From contig DAOWNY010000042.1 of NCBI GenBank assembly GCA_030642325.1, positions 1-10,905 on the forward strand: a stretch of 10,905 bases of DNA, written 5' to 3'. Positions 8,396 through 10,905 of the stretch are shown piece by piece; the stretch's first letter is position 1; every line of letters begins with the position of its first letter. Made by a program: the position numbers and the translations under genes. The DNA is from Deltaproteobacteria bacterium (GTDB lineage: Bacteria; Desulfobacterota; DAOWNY01). A model generated the notes under the pieces. That model saw only the letters and a list, made by a program, of their open reading frames with translations. It did no database searches and was not told where the DNA came from.

Positions 8396-8400
8396 GAGGG
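8396..8400 (+). promoter_or_regulatory. Ribosome binding site favouring the ATG at 8409
   Basis: GAGGG lies eight bases before the ATG at 8409. The in-frame ATG five codons earlier (8394) overlaps this site and has no Shine-Dalgarno of its own, so 8409 is preferred as the start. Confidence 0.6.
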
Positions 8401-8408
8401 AAAAAACG

Positions 8409-9518
8409 ATGGATAATTTACTTAATGATGGAAATTTTGATGCGATCATCGTGGGAGCCGGTCCCGGTGGGGCAGCAACGGCAAAAGCCCTGACTCAAAA
8501 AGGATTTAATGCTGTAATTCTGGAGAAGAGAAGACTTCCCCGGCATAAGTGCTGCTCCGGTCTTCTTTTTGGCGAATCCCAGGTATTACTCAAGGAATAT
8601 TTTGGTGGCCTGCCCCCTGAAGAATTGTATTGCAAACCAAAAATCATCAATGCTTCCAACGTTGTGGGCTACGAAGAGGGGAGAGGATTTTACGAATGGT
8701 ATTGGGAATGGCCTAAAAAAAAGATATCATTTCCCAGAGATTATTTGAACATATGGAGAGACAAATTCGATTTTTGGCTGGCAAGACAGTCGGGAGCCGA
8801 AATTTTAAACCCATGTGCCTTTAAAGGTTTTTCCCTTGAAAGAGATATGGTTATCGTCAAGGCGAACAAAGGAAAGGAGTCAATTAAGCTCCGAGGAAAA
8901 TATCTGATCGGAGCGGACGGGGCTTCTTCGAAGGTTCGAGATATCCTGGATCCTGATTTTAAAAAAACGTATATGGAGGTTTTAGTTTATCAAGTTTATT
9001 ATCGTTACCAACCGATGGGTCTTTTGCAGGACCATTTTTATGTTTTTAAAAATTTTTCTCCCCATGCGCTTTTGGGAGGTCTTCACAAAAAGGATGATCT
9101 TTTGGCCATACCGGTGGTAGTCCCGAAGGGGGTAAATCCAAGGCCGTGCATGGAAGATCTCAAAAATTTTTTAAGAAAAAAGTTTAACCTTAAGGTTGGC
9201 AAGCCCGTCAGGCAGGAGTCAACCTTTATGAACAGCATATCCTTTACTTCCAAGTTTTGCCAGGGACGGGAAAGGGTTCTATTGGTTGGAGATGCGGCCG
9301 GACTGATTCACATGAACGGGAGCGGTATTGATACTGCCCTCGATTCCGGCTACCAGGCCGGCATGGCAGTGGCCAGGGCGATAAAAACCGGGGGTGATGC
9401 CGTTAATCTCTATTATGATCAGACGCAGGATATCAGGGATCATATCGGAGAATGCAACAAGCATCAGCAGATGTTCCCCGTATCTTTTCTGAGCGCTGAC
9501 GGTCAGCCCTGCGGTTAA
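8409..9518 (+). CDS. FAD-dependent oxidoreductase of the geranylgeranyl reductase family
   Basis: About 369 residues from the preferred ATG (374 if started at 8394). The N-terminal Rossmann motif GAGPGG with a Glu at the end of the second strand (ILEK) binds FAD. It is followed by RRLPRHKCCSG, the family's conserved Lys-Cys loop. ADGASSKVR and the GDAAGLI motif near residues 293-299 complete the FAD site. This set marks the COG0644 group: geranylgeranyl reductases, FixC-like dehydrogenases and related halogenases or monooxygenases. The YxWxFP substrate motif of true geranylgeranyl reductases is not found after the ADG motif, where the sequence reads HFYVFKNFSPHALLGG. The substrate may therefore differ, though a lipid or isoprenoid double bond is plausible. 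The C-terminus is short for the family (often 390-430). It is followed after 16 bases by the thioesterase gene, likely in one operon. Confidence 0.85.
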   Translation: MDNLLNDGNFDAIIVGAGPGGAATAKALTQKGFNAVILEKRRLPRHKCCSGLLFGESQVLLKEYFGGLPPEELYCKPKIINASNVVGYEEGRGFYEWYWEWPKKKISFPRDYLNIWRDKFDFWLARQSGAEILNPCAFKGFSLERDMVIVKANKGKESIKLRGKYLIGADGASSKVRDILDPDFKKTYMEVLVYQVYYRYQPMGLLQDHFYVFKNFSPHALLGGLHKKDDLLAIPVVVPKGVNPRPCMEDLKNFLRKKFNLKVGKPVRQESTFMNSISFTSKFCQGRERVLLVGDAAGLIHMNGSGIDTALDSGYQAGMAVARAIKTGGDAVNLYYDQTQDIRDHIGECNKHQQMFPVSFLSADGQPCG

Positions 9519-9520
9519 GA

Positions 9521-9526
9521 GGGAGG
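9521..9526 (+). promoter_or_regulatory. Ribosome binding site deciding the TTG start of the thioesterase
   Basis: GGGAGG sits eight bases before the TTG at 9535 and two bases after the stop of the flavoprotein gene. The hotdog fold begins at once (VRYAETD), so an internal ATG start would remove the catalytic region. TTG is therefore well supported. Confidence 0.7.
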
Positions 9527-9534
9527 TAAAAAAT

Positions 9535-9933
9535 TTGAAGGTTATTTCGCAAATTGCGGTTCGCTATGCCGAGACCGACCAGATGGGGGTGGTTTACTAC
9601 GCAAATTATCTGGTCTGGTTTGAAGTGGGACGCTCTGAGTTGCTGAAGGCCTGCGGTTTGTCATATTCGGAAATGGAAAAGATGGGGGTGTTTCTGCCGG
9701 TAAAAGAGGCATACGTTAAGTATATTAAATCCGCCAGGTATGAAGATAAGCTTGATGTTACTGCTGAAATGGGCGAAGTGAGCCGTTCCATGGTTAAGAT
9801 TTCCTGTGAAATTAAGCGGGGCAATGAACTCCTGACAACCGGTTTTACCGTTCATGTTTTTGTAAATGACCGGGGTCAGGCAATCAGAGCTCCCAAGGAG
9901 TTGGTGGAATTACTGGAAGGACTAAAATTATAA
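9535..9933 (+). CDS. YbgC/4-hydroxybenzoyl-CoA thioesterase-type hotdog acyl-CoA thioesterase
   Basis: Cytoplasmic enzyme of 132 residues, the normal size of a single-domain hotdog thioesterase. The N-terminal motif RYAETDQMGVVYYANYLVWFE contains the expected catalytic Asp (residue 15) in the D-x-M-G-V-V-Y-Y arrangement shared by YbgC and the Pseudomonas 4-hydroxybenzoyl-CoA thioesterase. Later strands (KYIKSARYEDKLDV, VSRSMVKISCEI, LLTTGFTVHVFV) match the fold. It should hydrolyse an acyl-CoA to free acid and CoA. YbgC-type enzymes act on various chains, including aryl, short and long ones, so the substrate is open. It lies 16 bases after the flavoprotein gene and 20 bases before the aldolase gene, and could release the product of the ligase-activated pathway (inference). 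It starts at TTG. Confidence 0.9.
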   Translation: MKVISQIAVRYAETDQMGVVYYANYLVWFEVGRSELLKACGLSYSEMEKMGVFLPVKEAYVKYIKSARYEDKLDVTAEMGEVSRSMVKISCEIKRGNELLTTGFTVHVFVNDRGQAIRAPKELVELLEGLKL

Positions 9934-9953
9934 GTGTTTAGGGAGGAATCACA

Positions 9954-10742
9954 ATGGACTGGGGAATGAAAAACAGGATGGCTCAGCTGATTCAATCGGA
10001 CGGCCGATGCCTGTTTCTGCCGATTGACCACGGATACTTTCAGGGGCCCACCAGAAAGCTGGAAAAACCGGGGGAGACCATCGAGCCGCTTTTAACTTAT
10101 TGTGACGCACTATTTGTTACCCGGGGGGTGTTGCGTGCTGCGCTTGATCCGGCCGATATAAAGCCGATTATTCTCCGGGTTTCGGGGGGGACCAGCGTGA
10201 TCGGAAAGGATCTTTCAAACGAGGGGCTTACTACTTCCATGGAAGAGGCAATCCGGCTCAATGCAAACGCAGTGGGTATCTCCATCTTTGTGGGCAGCGA
10301 TTATGAACGGGAGTCACTTTTAAACTTATCAAAATTGGTCAACGAAGGTGAGAGGTACGGTATCCCGGTAATGGCCGTTACCGCAGTAGGTAAGGAATTA
10401 GAAAAGAGGGACTCCCGCTATCTTGCATTGTCCAGCAGAATTGCTGCCGAACTGGGCGCCCGCCTGGTAAAGACTTACTGGTGCGAAGATTTCGAAAAGG
10501 TTGTGGACGGCTGCCCCGTGCCTGTGGTGATGGCCGGGGGACCCAAGGTGGAAAGTGAGCTTGAGGTTTTTGAATTTGTTCATGACGGCTTGCAAAGAGG
10601 CGCCATCGGGGTAAATTTGGGCAGAAATATCTGGCAACACGAATATCCGGTGGCGATGATCAGGGCACTGCGGGCGGTTATTCATGAAAATGTTAGCCCC
10701 GAAGAGGCCAATGATTTGTTCAATACTATTACCAAAGGCTAA
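9954..10742 (+). CDS. LsrF-like class I aldolase/thiolase (DhnA/FbaB-DeoC family)
   Basis: A 262-residue TIM-barrel enzyme. It matches my memory of E. coli LsrF closely: MDWGMKNRMAQL, IDHGYFQGPT, VTRGVLRA, NANAVG, VMAVTAVGKE, KTYW, GCPVPVVMAGGPK and GRNIWQ all have direct LsrF counterparts. Lys173 in VKTY is the expected Schiff-base lysine. LsrF is about 30 residues longer at its N-terminus; that extension is absent here. LsrF transfers an acetyl group from 3-hydroxy-5-phosphonooxypentane-2,4-dione to CoA in autoinducer-2 breakdown. Relatives include archaeal-type fructose-bisphosphate aldolase and the ADTH synthase of the alternative route to 3-dehydroquinate. No lsrA, B, C, D, G, K or R gene is in the window, so an AI-2 role is doubtful. 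GGGAGG lies seven bases before the ATG. It is the last gene of the right block. Confidence 0.85.
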   Translation: MDWGMKNRMAQLIQSDGRCLFLPIDHGYFQGPTRKLEKPGETIEPLLTYCDALFVTRGVLRAALDPADIKPIILRVSGGTSVIGKDLSNEGLTTSMEEAIRLNANAVGISIFVGSDYERESLLNLSKLVNEGERYGIPVMAVTAVGKELEKRDSRYLALSSRIAAELGARLVKTYWCEDFEKVVDGCPVPVVMAGGPKVESELEVFEFVHDGLQRGAIGVNLGRNIWQHEYPVAMIRALRAVIHENVSPEEANDLFNTITKG

Positions 10743-10776
10743 TGCCCTGTCACGCATCAACTGACGCACCTTGCTT

Positions 10777-10864
10777 GTCTTTTTCCCTTTCTGCGGTGTT
10801 ACGACTTCAGCTACATAGAAAGACTATGCGCCTTCAGTCGTGCCTTGCAGAAAGAAAAAAATAC
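10777..10864. repeat. Long nested inverted repeat (rod-like hairpin) in the non-coding tail
   Basis: The outer arms 10777-10794 and 10847-10864 pair at 15 of 18 positions, including eight perfect pairs (10787-10794 with 10847-10854). Inside, 10801-10806 pairs perfectly with 10836-10841. At the centre, 10814-10818 pairs with 10824-10828 around a five-base loop. The whole can fold as an imperfect rod of about 88 nucleotides. The 5' arm is T-rich and the 3' arm A-rich. Neither strand therefore has the T-run after the stem that an intrinsic terminator needs. It may be a dispersed intergenic repeat, a small structured RNA or a 3' stabilising structure. The flanks, 10743-10776 and 10865-10905, show no gene. 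Confidence 0.6.
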
Positions 10865-10905
10865 TGCGCAATCTTACGTCATTTGACACGTGACATGACA
10901 CTAAA

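Noticed and set aside
10883..10905. TTGACA at 10883-10888 within three TGACA repeats, as a promoter for a gene to the right
   Set aside because: A -10 element at normal spacing would fall beyond the window edge, so nothing supports the -35 match.
10743..10905. Integron attC site in the terminal inverted repeat
   Set aside because: No integrase is in the window and I could not place the conserved R' (GTTRRRY) and R'' boxes at the arm ends.

Overview
The window reads as chromosomal DNA of a diderm (Gram-negative) anaerobe-like bacterium. By eye the base composition is moderate and the gaps between genes are AT-rich. Strong GGAGG-type ribosome binding sites and two TTG starts occur. The presence of an outer-membrane beta-barrel gene ending in Phe, and of several exported proteins, requires an outer membrane. 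Desulfobacterota (the former Deltaproteobacteria) is my best guess at the phylum. That is inference from gene content, since no marker gene is present. All eight complete genes and one partial gene are on the + strand.

Left (1-1757): the C-terminal part of a PadR-like regulator overlaps, stop on start, a class I adenylate-forming acyl-CoA ligase read from a TTG codon. The two are translationally coupled.

Middle (1860-8185): four exported or membrane genes form one block: a secreted Ycf48-like beta-propeller, a 793-residue RND/MMPL-type inner-membrane transporter, a DUF1302 outer-membrane barrel and a DUF1329 periplasmic protein. Gaps are 55, 70 and 12 bases. Together they cover inner membrane, periplasm and outer membrane. 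No membrane-fusion protein or TolC-type channel lies in the window. The set looks like a self-contained envelope transport route for a hydrophobic molecule. From memory these four families recur together in other proteobacteria, but the substrate is not established to my knowledge.

Right (8186-10742): after a 223-base AT-rich gap with a plausible sigma70-type promoter (8328-8356), three tightly packed genes follow. They encode a geranylgeranyl-reductase-family flavoprotein, a YbgC/4-hydroxybenzoyl-CoA-type hotdog thioesterase, and a class I aldolase/thiolase very like LsrF. With the acyl-CoA ligase they supply acyl activation, redox change of a lipid or isoprenoid-like substrate, thioester release and a C-C bond reaction. 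A reasonable but unproven reading is that they make or process a lipid-like compound that the middle block moves across the envelope.

The last 163 bases carry no gene. They hold a long nested inverted repeat (10777-10864), a rod-like structure that does not look like an ordinary terminator and is the most notable non-coding signal here.
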